Shown: piece by piece, positions 1-7,872 of the stretch
Position numbering within the stretch: position 1 is the first letter of the stretch
Layout of the letters: each line of letters opens with the position of its first letter
Source: Pseudomonas putida
Lineage (GTDB): Bacteria; Pseudomonadota; Gammaproteobacteria; Pseudomonadales; Pseudomonadaceae
Length of the DNA stretch: 64,000 nucleotides
NCBI GenBank assembly: GCA_041879295.1
Contig: CP047152.1
Coordinates: 3,105,501 to 3,169,500 of the forward strand
Direction: 5' to 3'
Program-made: the position numbers and the translations under genes
Notes under the pieces: model-generated
The model's database searches: none
What the model was told of the DNA's origin: nothing
The model's input: the letters and a program-made list of their open reading frames with translations, nothing else

Positions 1-141
1 GAGGGTTCCTTCCAGGAGCAAGATGGCTGGTTGTATGTAGATGGATGGGCGTTGCAGCGCATTTCTCCAGAGAAACTCGGACCCGAACACTATTTGCCTG
101 GCGCATCGGTTACCCAACCGCAAGCCAGCCTGGAGGGCTGA
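1..141 (+). CDS. C-terminal end of an unidentified protein
   Basis: An open frame enters from the left edge and ends at TGA 139-141, giving 46 residues that include WLYVDGWALQRISPEKLG. The start lies outside the window. The composition is protein-like and similar to the following accessory genes. I do not recognise the family, and a chance open frame is possible at this length. Confidence 0.45.
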   Translation, partial: EGSFQEQDGWLYVDGWALQRISPEKLGPEHYLPGASVTQPQASLEG

Positions 142-349
142 ACTGTGCTCCAACCCTGCAATGAAACTGCGAGAAATCTACTAGCCGCCTTGAAGCGGCA
201 GTTATTGCTTCGGCGTTCGGGCCATCAACGTCATCGGGGTGTTCGAGCTTGGTAGGACCCTGGGATCTGATTTCGGCAAGATCCGCGTCGAAAGCTATGC
301 GGAGGGCCACATCATCGCGCTCCCGGAAGCGTTGTTGAATCTGGCTCAC
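110..349 (-). CDS. possible small hypothetical protein, GTG start
   Basis: A 79-residue minus-strand frame starting at GTG 349 has balanced, protein-like composition (QQRFRERDDVALRIAFDADL near the N-terminus). It overlaps the tail of the preceding gene by 32 nt, tail to tail. No strong ribosome-binding site is visible and the frame continues upstream to an ATG at 418 that would cross the promoter-like motif at 390. No family is recognised. It may not be a gene. Confidence 0.3.
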   Translation of the reverse strand: MSQIQQRFRERDDVALRIAFDADLAEIRSQGPTKLEHPDDVDGPNAEAITAASRRLVDFSQFHCRVGAQFSPPGWLAVG

Positions 350-389
350 GGTTCTGCCTGAGCATTTCCAGCTCGGTCTGCTGCACCGG

Positions 390-420
390 TTCTGGCACAA
401 CCGGCGCAGCCCCACCATAG
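390..420 (+). promoter_or_regulatory. shared promoter-like motif, copy 1
   Basis: TTCTGGCACA at 390-399, about 64 nt before the ATG at 454. The second block is degenerate here (CACCATAGG). The first block is identical to copies at 2251, 6010 and 9344, each upstream of a different unrelated gene. Confidence 0.55.
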
Positions 421-453
421 GTCCATCGAATTTATCAACGAAGGATCTACTCT

Positions 454-1086
454 ATGAACACCAATAACCCCAACACTCTCGACCTCAACCGCGACATCAA
501 CGCCTCCTCCAGTGACGAGGCGGAGCGCGTGGCCTATCAGCGCATGCAGGAGGTCGGCTTCAAGATTGCTGACATCCTGATAGAGATGCCTCTCGGGACC
601 ATGGCTGATCTGGGCCAAGGCGAATGCCTGTTCGTAGCCCCGTATGCCGGCCGAATCGAGGTTTTCTCTACCCCGGACTGGCATGACAACTGCCGCTGGG
701 GTGATGTCAACTGGTTCTTCCTGAATGACTACCAGGGCCTGGCCGCCGAGGACCTGGACGAACACCGAGTCACGATGGAAAACTGGCTGAAGAACCAGGT
801 GTTCCGGCAATGCGTGCCTGCGGATAACGCTTTCAAGGTCGTAGCTGCTCAGGAAGAATGGGCGCAGAGTCAAACCGGGGCGGCTCCCTCGCCGCTGAAT
901 CGCTATGAGCATGACAACGTCAAAAACCTTATCGGCGGCTACATGGTCCCTTCCAAGTCCAAACCGCAGGAAACACGAGTGGAGCAATTCAGCCGGGCGA
1001 AAGCTGAGTTGATCTGTCACTTGGAGCGCCAGCTCCAGCAGGTTAAAGGCTTCACCTTCTTGGATCTGTCCAAGAAGGTGAGTTGA
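454..1086 (+). CDS. hypothetical protein, 210 aa
   Basis: A complete frame of 210 residues with a soluble, acidic composition. There is no signal peptide, transmembrane segment or motif I can name. The start ATG 454 follows AAGGATCTACTCT, which supplies a weak ribosome-binding site. It carries its own promoter-like motif at 390 and its own terminator at 1106, so it is probably a monocistronic unit. Aromatic-rich stretches near residues 70-90 (DWHDNCRWGDVNWFF) suggest a folded globular protein. Function unknown. Confidence 0.75.
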   Translation: MNTNNPNTLDLNRDINASSSDEAERVAYQRMQEVGFKIADILIEMPLGTMADLGQGECLFVAPYAGRIEVFSTPDWHDNCRWGDVNWFFLNDYQGLAAEDLDEHRVTMENWLKNQVFRQCVPADNAFKVVAAQEEWAQSQTGAAPSPLNRYEHDNVKNLIGGYMVPSKSKPQETRVEQFSRAKAELICHLERQLQQVKGFTFLDLSKKVS

Positions 1087-1105
1087 GCTCAACCCCAACT
1101 CTTTG

Positions 1106-1128
1106 AAACCCCGCTTCGGCGGGGTTTT
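1106..1128 (+). terminator. rho-independent terminator
   Basis: AAACCCCGC-TTCG-GCGGGGTTT, a nine-pair stem with a UUCG tetraloop and trailing Ts, 20 nt after the stop of the 210-aa gene. Confidence 0.9.
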
Positions 1129-1230
1129 CTATTCCTGGGTGGGGCCTAGGCCGAAATTTAGCCCTGCCATTTCGCTTGTGCGCGCGTCCACGGGCAGGAC
1201 ACTAGGGCCTTTCTCACCCAGGGAGCTAAC

Positions 1231-1821
1231 ATGATCAGCATTCGAGACAAGAAGGTTTTCGAATCGGCGGACGAAGTCCAAATCGAAGTCCATCAGGACG
1301 ACATCCATCTGAATGCCCTGGGGCAGTTCACAGCGGTACGTTGCGGCTATGGCGGCCATACTTCCTTCACGGCCATTCAAGAGGACAATCCCTTCGATTC
1401 CCAAAAGCCCCTGGTGCAGGTGAAGGAGGGCTACAACACACTTGCGTGGTTCACCAGCGAGGTCGAAGCCAACAAGCTCCTAGCCCAGCTTCGCGAGGTG
1501 TTTCTAGAGATTAGGACAAAACAGAACGAGAATTACCGTCATGAGCCGGATTCCACCACCGTCAAAGTGATCAAGCGTTCTATCGAGTGGATCGGAATCG
1601 TGCTGACAGCGCTGGTAATCGCCTTTGGCGGCGGCTTGACTGCATATCCGGGCTGGAAGGTGGGCGAGGGCCTGTATCACTCTGTGATGAACAGCTCTGA
1701 GACGCAGCCTGGGCTGAGCTTCGATTCGGCCGCGGAGCTGCTCCCGCCGGCAGAATCACCCGTAGCTGATCCCGCGATGGAGCCCAATCAACCCAGCGAA
1801 GAATCTCCGCCTAAAGACTGA
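1231..1821 (+). CDS. hypothetical membrane-anchored protein, 196 aa
   Basis: The first about 110 residues are soluble. One strong hydrophobic segment follows at residues about 113-137 (WIGIVLTALVIAFGGG), then a Pro/Ser/Glu-rich tail. This suggests a single-pass protein with a cytoplasmic N-terminal domain. Start ATG 1231 follows GGGAGCTAAC. A degenerate version of the shared motif (CTTGTGCGCG, 12 nt, GGACACTAGG) lies near 1174-1205. Homology unknown. Confidence 0.7.
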   Translation: MISIRDKKVFESADEVQIEVHQDDIHLNALGQFTAVRCGYGGHTSFTAIQEDNPFDSQKPLVQVKEGYNTLAWFTSEVEANKLLAQLREVFLEIRTKQNENYRHEPDSTTVKVIKRSIEWIGIVLTALVIAFGGGLTAYPGWKVGEGLYHSVMNSSETQPGLSFDSAAELLPPAESPVADPAMEPNQPSEESPPKD

Positions 1822-1831
1822 AAATCCAAAA

Positions 1832-1861
1832 CCCGACACGCACTCAAAGAGGTGTGTCGGG
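1832..1861. terminator. bidirectional hairpin between convergent genes
   Basis: CCCGACAC and GTGTCGGG pair across 14 nt between the stop at 1821 and the stop of the minus-strand gene at 1876. The T tract is poor on the plus side, so it may act mainly as a transcript end or barrier. Confidence 0.6.
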
Positions 1862-1875
1862 CTTCGTCCCAGATG

Positions 1876-2178
1876 TCAGACCACGCCAGCGCGGATCGCC
1901 TCGTAGACGACTTCCAAGAGGGGCTTATGGTCTTCGAGCGAACCATCCTCATCCATCTGGTCGTATGCCGTTAGCGTGTCGAGCCAGGTGAAGAACGCCT
2001 CGAAGTCGTCATATCCGCTGATCACATCAAGAGGATGACCGTCTTCGGCCAGCAGGCCTGATACCTGGGCCATCAGCTCGCGATAGGAAGGCAGGACTCC
2101 ATCCAGCTCAGCTGCGAGCTCTTCGAGCTTTTCGTTGTAGCGTTGTTCGAATGCGGAAATGTTGGTGGCGTTCTGCAT
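1876..2178 (-). CDS. hypothetical acidic protein, 100 aa
   Basis: A 100-residue acidic, soluble protein rich in Glu and Asp, with probable helices (EKLEELAAELDGVLPSYREL). The ATG at 2178 follows CAGGAGCCAGC, a good ribosome-binding site. The shared promoter-like motif lies on the same strand at 2251-2221. No domain recognised. Confidence 0.7.
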   Translation of the reverse strand: MQNATNISAFEQRYNEKLEELAAELDGVLPSYRELMAQVSGLLAEDGHPLDVISGYDDFEAFFTWLDTLTAYDQMDEDGSLEDHKPLLEVVYEAIRAGVV

Positions 2179-2220
2179 GATGCTGGCTCCTGTGGCTGGG
2201 CCCTTTGCCCCGCGATGGAG

Positions 2221-2251
2221 TCACTATCAAGCCGTCCTTCTTGTGCCAGAA
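2221..2251 (-). promoter_or_regulatory. shared promoter-like motif, copy 2 (minus strand)
   Basis: Read on the minus strand: TTCTGGCACA (2251-2242), a 12-nt spacer, then TGATAGTGA (2229-2221). It lies 73 nt before the ATG of the 100-aa gene. Both blocks match the plus-strand copies, which shows that motif orientation follows gene orientation. Confidence 0.65.
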
Positions 2252-2295
2252 GCATTCCGGCATTTTTTTTTGAAGGTCGGCACTTTCCCCTTCGG

Positions 2296-2328
2296 TTCAG
2301 GCACCCCCCATCTTGATGGAACATGACC
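2296..2328 (+). promoter_or_regulatory. shared promoter-like motif, variant copy
   Basis: TTCAGGCACC at 2296-2305, a 12-nt spacer, then GGAACATGACC, 52 nt before the ATG at 2348. It differs from the consensus at a few positions. Confidence 0.45.
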
Positions 2329-2347
2329 ACTCGATCAGGAGAGAACC

Positions 2348-2797
2348 ATGTTCCCGAAGCAAAAGCACTTCTACCGCGGTACCAAAGCCAGAACCACGAA
2401 ATTCCAGCCCGCAAGTCGCGGCACTTTTGGTGCGGGCCTGTATTTCGGGGATCAAGCCTGTGCCGATGAATACGCAGGACCTGGCGGCTCTGTCTGGGAG
2501 GTCAAGCTCAACATGAGCAACCCTTTCCACTGCCTGGCCAGCCTTGAGCATGACTACGACCTGGACAGTCCGGCCGTTCCCCTAATCGAGCAGGTTTTCT
2601 CGGAAGAGACTGCAATTGAGCTGATAGGCAAGGCTATTGAAACCGACGGCTATTTTGGGGTTGAGATTCAGCAGCGACTTGAGCAGCTCGGTCATGACGG
2701 ACTTATGGCCACCTACCCGGACGGGAGTTACGAGGTTGTGGTCTTTTCCCCAGCACAGGTCATGGATGTTCGTCGACTGGATAGCCGCGCAGCGTGA
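2348..2797 (+). CDS. ADP-ribosyltransferase-like protein (PolyVal type)
   Basis: The 149-residue protein has the landmarks of small ADP-ribosyltransferase domains found in phages and conjugative elements. Near the N-terminus is FYRG with Arg10. A glycine-rich GAGLYFGDQACADEYA segment at 28-43 is the usual strand plus helix where the nicotinamide sits. Near the C-terminus, SYEVVVFSPAQV puts Glu129 at the expected catalytic position. Such enzymes transfer ADP-ribose from NAD to a protein or nucleic acid target. There is no secretion signal, so an intracellular target or host takeover role is likely. Start ATG 2348 follows GGAGAGAACC. Family assignment is by motif reading from memory. Confidence 0.55.
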   Translation: MFPKQKHFYRGTKARTTKFQPASRGTFGAGLYFGDQACADEYAGPGGSVWEVKLNMSNPFHCLASLEHDYDLDSPAVPLIEQVFSEETAIELIGKAIETDGYFGVEIQQRLEQLGHDGLMATYPDGSYEVVVFSPAQVMDVRRLDSRAA

Positions 2798-2971
2798 CGT
2801 CACCTACAAGGAAGCGAGGAGTTCACACTCTGAATATAGGGGGTTCGGGCACGCCAGCAGGTGGCAGATTATCGGCTTGGCGAGTCGGGATTTCAGCGTG
2901 CCATTTTGGCTTTGTGCCACCCGACAAATCGCGCAACCTCTTCCCACCCCCAGCCAAAAGGAATCAGGCAA

Positions 2972-3703
2972 ATGGTCAAATTCACCCCCGAACTTCTCGA
3001 CGGTTACACCTACATGCTGGATGGCGATCGTACGGTGGACACTGCCGTTCAGGAGTTGAAGGAGGCATTTTCTCCGCAGGCAATCTTCGATTCCGCGGAA
3101 CGCAGGCTGATCAAGCTGAATCCTGGTACCACCCAGGACCTGCATGCCTACATGAGTGTCGGATACAACCAGTTCGGCGCAGACGCCCGAGCAGTAGCAT
3201 TCAAAATTCTGGTAACCGATACCGAACAGACTGCTGGCAACGCTCTCCTCTGCGCAGAGGGCTATTTCATCGCCACGACCTGCAAAGGGTTGGATCTGGT
3301 CATCGCGATGGACAATATCAGCCAGGACGTTTACCTAGCTGGGGAACTCTTCAGTCAAGGATGGCCACGCCGTAATGGCACCTTCACGCTTTTCACCCAG
3401 CTGATCGTTCACCCCGATCTGCGGTCCCCTGTACTCCATGACCTGATGCTGGAGCTCGAGGGGGGTATCTGCTCACTATCGCCGGAAATCCCAACTCTCT
3501 CCTCGGGGCTCATGCTGGTTTTCAACCGCGATTCTGAGCCGACCAACGTGCTGCTGGAGCAGTGCAGTATCTGCACCGTTCACGAACAACGGGACCAACT
3601 CCGCCTGTTCAGCATCCCAACGGAGTCTTTCGTCACCGATCGACCCAGCGCACGCGCCACTCGCAAGCGAGTTTGCGAGTTCCGGTTCGACGCTTGCGCT
3701 TAA
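2972..3703 (+). CDS. hypothetical protein, 243 aa
   Basis: I start at ATG 2972 because AAAGGA lies about 9 nt upstream. The frame stays open to 2861, but that extension crosses the expected promoter region and reads poorly. The protein is soluble with mixed alpha/beta character and no clear motif. The last residues (ATRKRVCEFRFDACA) are basic then Cys-containing. A weak TTTTGGC promoter-like block lies near 2904. Function unknown. Confidence 0.7.
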   Translation: MVKFTPELLDGYTYMLDGDRTVDTAVQELKEAFSPQAIFDSAERRLIKLNPGTTQDLHAYMSVGYNQFGADARAVAFKILVTDTEQTAGNALLCAEGYFIATTCKGLDLVIAMDNISQDVYLAGELFSQGWPRRNGTFTLFTQLIVHPDLRSPVLHDLMLELEGGICSLSPEIPTLSSGLMLVFNRDSEPTNVLLEQCSICTVHEQRDQLRLFSIPTESFVTDRPSARATRKRVCEFRFDACA

Positions 3704-3789
3704 TCGCCCTCCTCCGTTGCCGGCAGGATCTCACTCGTTAGGATCTCGCCGGCAACCGCTTTCTGCTTATCAGTCTGACCTGAGGTCCC

Positions 3790-4803
3790 ATGCCCATTCG
3801 CCATTGCATTGTCCATTTTATCGACAAGAAACCCGACGGGAACCCGGCGGCACTCCACTCCCGGGATGCCGAACTGGAACACAACGAGGCCGCAGATAAC
3901 CTGCTTGCCGATCTCAACGATGCCTACAACGCCAAGGCAACTAAAGGTTGGGGGCTTTTCCATGGTCAATCGGGGGCCTATCCACTGAGTGGGTGGCTGA
4001 GCGAGTACCTGGATGGCGGACAGGATTTCGTGAGCTTCAGCCGCCAGGCAGCCGAGCACTTGGTGATGATGGAAGAATCGAGCCTGACTGTCGGGGGCCA
4101 TTTCCTGCTGGCGCATTACCAGCAAGGAATGACTGACTACCTAATGCTCGCAATGCTCCATCACCGCGACGGCGTCGCGCTGACCGAAGGCCTCGAGGTA
4201 GCCGCCATCAAGCATCTCGATGTGGGGCAACTCCACATTGCCGCAAGGATCAATCTGTCTGAGTGGCGTAACAACCCCAAGTCGCGCCAGTACATTTCCT
4301 TCCTCAAGAAAGGTGGCCGCAAGGCTTTCGACTACTTCCGCGACTTCATCGGTTGCGAGGAAGGCCACGATGCTCCAAGCGAGACGCGAACTCTGCTGAA
4401 AGCATTCTCCGACTTCGTTGAAAGCGAAGACCTGCCAGAAGCAGCTGCCAGGGAGAAAACCGACACGCTGGTTGATTACGCCAACGCCCAAGCGCGACTC
4501 GGGCAACCGGTAACCCTGGACGAACTTTCGAGCCTGATCGACGAAGACCGACCGAAAGCCTTCTACGACTACATCCGGAACAAGGACTATGGTCTGGCCC
4601 CGGAAATTCCGGCGGACAAGCGGACTTTGAAGCAGTTCCAGCGCTTTACCGGACGTGCTGAAGGCCTGGCTATCACCTTCGAAGCCCATCATTTGGGATC
4701 GACGGTTGAGTACGATGAAGATCGCGATATGCTGATCATCCGCAACATTCCGCGCCAGCTCAAAGACCAACTCGCGAAGCGGAAGGACTCTCAAGGGGCC
4801 TAG
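3790..4803 (+). CDS. ndpA: nucleoid-associated protein YejK/NdpA family
   Basis: At 337 residues it matches the full length of the YejK/NdpA (37-kDa nucleoid-associated) family. The start [17 protein letters not shown] and the C-terminal [12 protein letters not shown] with a charged tail are typical. Family members bind the nucleoid and occur on the chromosome and, as paralogues, on large plasmids and islands, where they may help silence or accommodate foreign DNA. Start ATG 3790 follows CTGAGGTCCC. It has no obvious copy of the shared motif, unlike its neighbours. A host chromosomal paralogue is expected. Confidence 0.85.
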   Translation: MPIRHCIVHFIDKKPDGNPAALHSRDAELEHNEAADNLLADLNDAYNAKATKGWGLFHGQSGAYPLSGWLSEYLDGGQDFVSFSRQAAEHLVMMEESSLTVGGHFLLAHYQQGMTDYLMLAMLHHRDGVALTEGLEVAAIKHLDVGQLHIAARINLSEWRNNPKSRQYISFLKKGGRKAFDYFRDFIGCEEGHDAPSETRTLLKAFSDFVESEDLPEAAAREKTDTLVDYANAQARLGQPVTLDELSSLIDEDRPKAFYDYIRNKDYGLAPEIPADKRTLKQFQRFTGRAEGLAITFEAHHLGSTVEYDEDRDMLIIRNIPRQLKDQLAKRKDSQGA

Positions 4804-4853
4804 GCGGCCCCGACCACTCTTACCGTGTGAACACAGCATTACAGGAGAAGTGG

Positions 4854-5282
4854 GTGACCAGTCTGCAACCGGACCAGATCCTCAAAGGCGTCAGAACAAT
4901 GTACGAGTCGATGCTGCACTCCTCACTCGGACATGAGCGTACGAACGGCACCTGCCTCTACGCCGCCATCCTCTGTGAGGCACTGCTACGGAAGTTTGCC
5001 GCGCTGGACCCGATAATTCGAGGTGGTGACGGTAAGGAGGACGGTGGCCTGGTGATTGATGGGGTTCCGCACGGCCACTACTGGGTTGAAGTCGAATATC
5101 AGGGCGGAATCCACGTCGTAGACATCACTGCGGACCAGTTTGGCCTCGACGCCATGGTGTTTGCCCCGAAAGACAGCATTTCTGCTCATTACGTGGCCGG
5201 CGACCAGGCGACTGTTGACGCTCACGTCCAGGACATGGGGAACAAGATCAAAGAGGAATATGCAGATCGGAAGCTCTCTTAG
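4854..5282 (+). CDS. transglutaminase-like cysteine protein
   Basis: Start chosen at GTG 4854 because AGGAG lies 7 nt upstream; an upstream GTG at 4827 lacks one. The 142-residue protein shows a Cys34-His75-Asp90 arrangement (NGTCLYAAILCEAL, GHYWVEVEY, HVVDITADQFG) like small transglutaminase/papain-fold proteins. There the Cys opens a helix and the His and Asp sit on following strands. These act as proteases, amidases or crosslinkers. No signal peptide is present, so it should be cytoplasmic. The fold is inferred from the triad spacing and surrounding hydrophobic pattern, not from a named family. Confidence 0.5.
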   Translation: MTSLQPDQILKGVRTMYESMLHSSLGHERTNGTCLYAAILCEALLRKFAALDPIIRGGDGKEDGGLVIDGVPHGHYWVEVEYQGGIHVVDITADQFGLDAMVFAPKDSISAHYVAGDQATVDAHVQDMGNKIKEEYADRKLS

Positions 5283-5325
5283 CAGAGCCAGGGAGAGATT
5301 ACTGCCTGACTTTTGTCCGGGCGGA

Positions 5326-5356
5326 TTCTGGCACGCAGCCGTCCCCCTGAGACTGG
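5326..5356 (+). promoter_or_regulatory. shared promoter-like motif, copy 3
   Basis: TTCTGGCACG (5326-5335), a 12-nt spacer, TGAGACTGG (5348-5356), 55 nt before the ATG at 5381. Confidence 0.6.
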
Positions 5357-5380
5357 CGACATTCCAACAGGGAGTCGCCC

Positions 5381-5560
5381 ATGCTTCTACCAATCGCTCT
5401 CTTCGCATCCTTCATCTGCGCAGCGCTGGCCATGACTTGGCTGGCCAACACTCTTCCAGTAGCCTTTGCCACTGAAATTCAAGGTGTGGCAGCAATCCTG
5501 GCACTGCTCGCGCTTGCCCTCCTGATCACTGCATGCCGTCCGAACCGGTACCTCCAATGA
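5381..5560 (+). CDS. small two-helix membrane protein, 59 aa
   Basis: A 59-residue frame starts MLLPIALFASFICAALAMTW and has a second hydrophobic segment at about 35-51 (GVAAILALLALALLITAC) before a polar end. Two transmembrane helices are likely. Its position fits the 55-nt distance from the shared promoter motif, and its stop overlaps the next start as ATGA (5557-5560), so the two genes are translationally coupled. Function unknown. Confidence 0.7.
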   Translation: MLLPIALFASFICAALAMTWLANTLPVAFATEIQGVAAILALLALALLITACRPNRYLQ

Positions 5561-5997
5561 CTACCAAGAACAGCAAACCAGAAGTCCTCGATGCTCGATG
5601 GGCTGATTGGAACCACCAGGTGGTCACCATCAAGAGCGGGCGCAAACATGCCTGCAAGGTCCCTTGCAAAGATTGCCCATGGAGGCGTGATTCCGTCGGA
5701 GTATTCCCCGCCGAGGCATTCCGACTTTCCGCTGCAACCGCCTATGACATGAGCGACCGAACCTTTGGCTGCCATACCACCGGGAAGGAGAAGCCAACTA
5801 CCTGCGCGGGCTTCCTCCTCAGGGGGGCCGATCACAATCTCTCGGTTCGGTTAAACCTCATCAATGGTGAACTGGACATGAACCAGGTTTCGGACGGCGG
5901 AGTCGATCTGTTCGACAGCTATGCAGAGATGGCCATCGCCAACGGCGTCGACCCCGAAGATCCGATTTTGAAGCCCTGCAGGAACAACTATTCCTGA
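5557..5997 (+). CDS. DUF6283 family protein
   Basis: The start is the ATG inside the ATGA overlap with the preceding small membrane gene; an earlier in-frame ATG at 5533 is possible. The 146-residue protein has the family's cysteine and histidine pattern: CKVPCKDCPWR near residues 33-43, FGCH near 75, and CAGFLL near 88. That arrangement looks like a metal or iron-sulfur site. Members are common in phages and plasmids and have no assigned activity that I know. Coupling to the membrane gene hints at joint action. Confidence 0.7.
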   Translation: MTTKNSKPEVLDARWADWNHQVVTIKSGRKHACKVPCKDCPWRRDSVGVFPAEAFRLSAATAYDMSDRTFGCHTTGKEKPTTCAGFLLRGADHNLSVRLNLINGELDMNQVSDGGVDLFDSYAEMAIANGVDPEDPILKPCRNNYS

Positions 5998-6009
5998 CCG
6001 GGGCCCGGC

Positions 6010-6040
6010 TTCTGGCACACCAGCCCAGCCCTGATCATGG
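6010..6040 (+). promoter_or_regulatory. shared promoter-like motif, copy 4
   Basis: TTCTGGCACA (6010-6019), a 12-nt spacer, TGATCATGG (6032-6040), 55 nt before the ATG at 6065. Confidence 0.65.
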
Positions 6041-6064
6041 CTCCATCTCATAAGGAGCCATGCG

Positions 6065-6439
6065 ATGAACGTAACCTTCACCTACAGCTACAACCACAGC
6101 ATCGTGCCCCCTCGCTGCCGCCTGCCTCGTACAGTCCGCGAGCACGACGGACTGATCACCGTTGAAATTCGGGAAATCCCGCCGGAGCAAGCCCCGGTGG
6201 CGATCATCAGCCGAAACACCAGCGACCAGGGCCACGATCCGGTGGAATACCGCGCTTTCGAGGGTTGCCTCTGGACGAACTGCAAGCTCTTCGCCGGCGC
6301 GCGGGACACTGCCGAGGGCTTGGCCCAGTGTGAGTGCGGCTGGCGCGGCGAGGAATGCTGCAAGCAGTTGCCGTCGGGTAATGGTCGATGGTTTCAACGC
6401 CTGTATCCGATGAACTCCGAAAGTCGGAGCCCACGATAG
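6065..6439 (+). CDS. hypothetical protein with Cys cluster, 124 aa
   Basis: A 124-residue soluble protein. A cysteine-rich segment CECGWRGEECC near residues 96-106 may bind metal. The ATG 6065 follows AAGGAGCCATGCG, a strong ribosome-binding site, and lies 55 nt after the shared promoter motif. No family recognised. The tail after residue 115 is low in predicted structure. Confidence 0.6.
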   Translation: MNVTFTYSYNHSIVPPRCRLPRTVREHDGLITVEIREIPPEQAPVAIISRNTSDQGHDPVEYRAFEGCLWTNCKLFAGARDTAEGLAQCECGWRGEECCKQLPSGNGRWFQRLYPMNSESRSPR

Positions 6440-6488
6440 CTGGCGCATCTCGTCATTCAACTCAAAACGACCGCGGCTTTTCCCGAGC

Positions 6489-6519
6489 TGGTGGCACACT
6501 TGGATAATGCCAAGATCGG
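6489..6519 (+). promoter_or_regulatory. shared promoter-like motif, variant copy
   Basis: TGGTGGCACA at 6489-6498 keeps the GGCACA core. The second block is weak (CAAGATCGG at 6511). It lies 59 nt before the ATG at 6548. Confidence 0.4.
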
Positions 6520-6547
6520 TGCTCCCAACCAGATGATAGGTACCTCG

Positions 6548-7114
6548 ATGCACCAACTTAATGAAGCGATGCGGAAGCGTGTCGCAGCCGCTATGGCGAA
6601 ATCAGGCTGGGAGATGGACCCGGAGACCCCTGCCATTTCTGCAGTTCGATGCTGGTTTTACTCTGTGAACATTCACCGCGGTCCTCGACTGGCCGCAATG
6701 GTTTCCCAGGATCTCTATCGCTCTGTAGTGACTGGTGATGGGATCATCGCGGAACTGCTTCGACAAGATCCGAAACACAAGCCGTTCGAGCAGTATCTCG
6801 GCACAGTCGCCGAATTCGACTCCCTTCCGGAGGCATCTCAGCGAGATCTAGGCAAGAGAAATACGGTAATCGCTTGCCTGGCCAGCTTCGCGCGGACCAC
6901 GCAGACCTGGGGCCTTGCTCCTCCGCTCAACGAAGTTCCAGGGCTTCATTTTGTCGCGATCGATTGGCAGGCAAAGAATGGTGCACATGTACTTCGTTCT
7001 GGCCTGGCGATTGGCGACGCCCCCCTAACGAAAGAGGACCTAGCCGAGATCGCTTCGATTCAACTCGGCTTGCATCTGGCGCGCTGCCCCCAAGAATCAC
7101 CGATCGACTTCTGA
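6548..7114 (+). CDS. hypothetical protein, 188 aa
   Basis: An open frame reaches back to GTG 6491, but that start would sit inside the shared promoter motif. ATG 6548 has AGG about 7 nt upstream and the same motif-to-start distance (59 nt) as its neighbours, so I prefer it. The 188-residue product is soluble with a helical N-terminus (MHQLNEAMRKRVAAAMAKSG). No family recognised. A terminator follows at 7118. Confidence 0.65.
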   Translation: MHQLNEAMRKRVAAAMAKSGWEMDPETPAISAVRCWFYSVNIHRGPRLAAMVSQDLYRSVVTGDGIIAELLRQDPKHKPFEQYLGTVAEFDSLPEASQRDLGKRNTVIACLASFARTTQTWGLAPPLNEVPGLHFVAIDWQAKNGAHVLRSGLAIGDAPLTKEDLAEIASIQLGLHLARCPQESPIDF

Positions 7115-7117
7115 ATG

Positions 7118-7143
7118 TCAGGCCCTTCGGGGCCTGATTTTTA
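7118..7143 (+). terminator. rho-independent terminator
   Basis: TCAGGCC-CTTCGG-GGCCTGA followed by TTTTTA, immediately after the stop at 7114. Confidence 0.9.
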
Positions 7144-7148
7144 TCAGC

Positions 7149-7179
7149 TGGTGGCACAGATCCTCGAGCATCACGATGG
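7149..7179 (+). promoter_or_regulatory. shared promoter-like motif, variant copy
   Basis: TGGTGGCACA (7149-7158), a 12-nt spacer, TCACGATGG (7171-7179), 57 nt before the ATG at 7206. Confidence 0.45.
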
Positions 7180-7205
7180 GCGTACTCAAACTGGAATCCC
7201 ATCAC

Positions 7206-7415
7206 ATGAAACGTCTCCGAGAACTACAGAAAGCACATCCTCTCTGGGAAATCTCCATCACCCGGGGAACACACTTACGTTTCAGCCGGCCAGGCTGCCC
7301 TCCGGTGTTCGCCTCGTACACGCCAAGCGATTGGCGAGCGGACAAGGATCTAGCACGCAAGCTGCGCCTGGCAGAGCGCTCCTGCCCAACCAGCACCATT
7401 GCCACAGCTGCCTGA
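7206..7415 (+). CDS. HicA-like small protein
   Basis: Starting at ATG 7206 (57 nt after the shared motif; an upstream ATG at 7176 overlaps the motif), the product is 69 residues. ITRGTHLRFSRPGCPPVF followed by TPSDWRADKDLARKLR matches the HicA/dsRBD-like layout in which a conserved His follows a Gly-rich turn and precedes a short strand and a final helix. HicA toxins are mRNA interferases, but no HicB antitoxin is next to it, so this is more likely one of the stand-alone phage/plasmid relatives. Confidence 0.5.
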   Translation: MKRLRELQKAHPLWEISITRGTHLRFSRPGCPPVFASYTPSDWRADKDLARKLRLAERSCPTSTIATAA

Positions 7416-7425
7416 GGAGACCACA

Positions 7426-7872
7426 GTGCCAATATACCTGGAAGGCCCAAGCTGCGATCCGCGTGGCCCTGATGGCGACGGAAGGAATCGCTTACGCATC
7501 GATTCGATTGACCCTCAACCCCGCTGCGCACTCCGGCCGCGGACATTTGCAGGGCTTCGGGAATCGATGAATACGGCCATTGCTCAGTGGGGTAGTCATT
7601 TCGATGTGTGCTCCGGCGGCGGTGAATGCTCGGCTTGCTTCCGATTCACTCGTCGACACAACATCCAATCACCGCCAGACGCACTGATAGTCCGGCTTCA
7701 TCCCGATGGATCGCTCCATTACACCAGCGACGTTAAGGCAGGGTGGAATGCCAGTCTGACCCCGATCGCCTGGGATGACCTGGCTTCGCTTGAGGAAGGA
7801 TGGAGCCTCGGCCGGGTACTGAGAGACGAACACTCGCAGTACATACCTCTAAACCGGGCTCGACCGCGTTAG
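7426..7872 (+). CDS. hypothetical protein, 148 aa
   Basis: GTG 7426 is preferred because GAGGAGA sits just upstream. The start lies 10 nt after the previous stop, so the pair is probably co-transcribed. The product has a Cys-rich patch CSGGGECSACFRF near residues 62-74 and is otherwise soluble. No family recognised. Confidence 0.55.
   Translation: MPIYLEGPSCDPRGPDGDGRNRLRIDSIDPQPRCALRPRTFAGLRESMNTAIAQWGSHFDVCSGGGECSACFRFTRRHNIQSPPDALIVRLHPDGSLHYTSDVKAGWNASLTPIAWDDLASLEEGWSLGRVLRDEHSQYIPLNRARPR

Noticed and set aside
346..1098. Long minus-strand frame opposite the 210-aa gene
   Set aside because: It mirrors the plus-strand gene, has an Arg/Gly-rich shadow composition and lacks its own promoter or ribosome site.
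7206..7872. HicAB toxin-antitoxin pair
   Set aside because: The neighbour at 7426 has no HicB-like degraded RNase H or ribbon-helix-helix features, so a pair is not supported.
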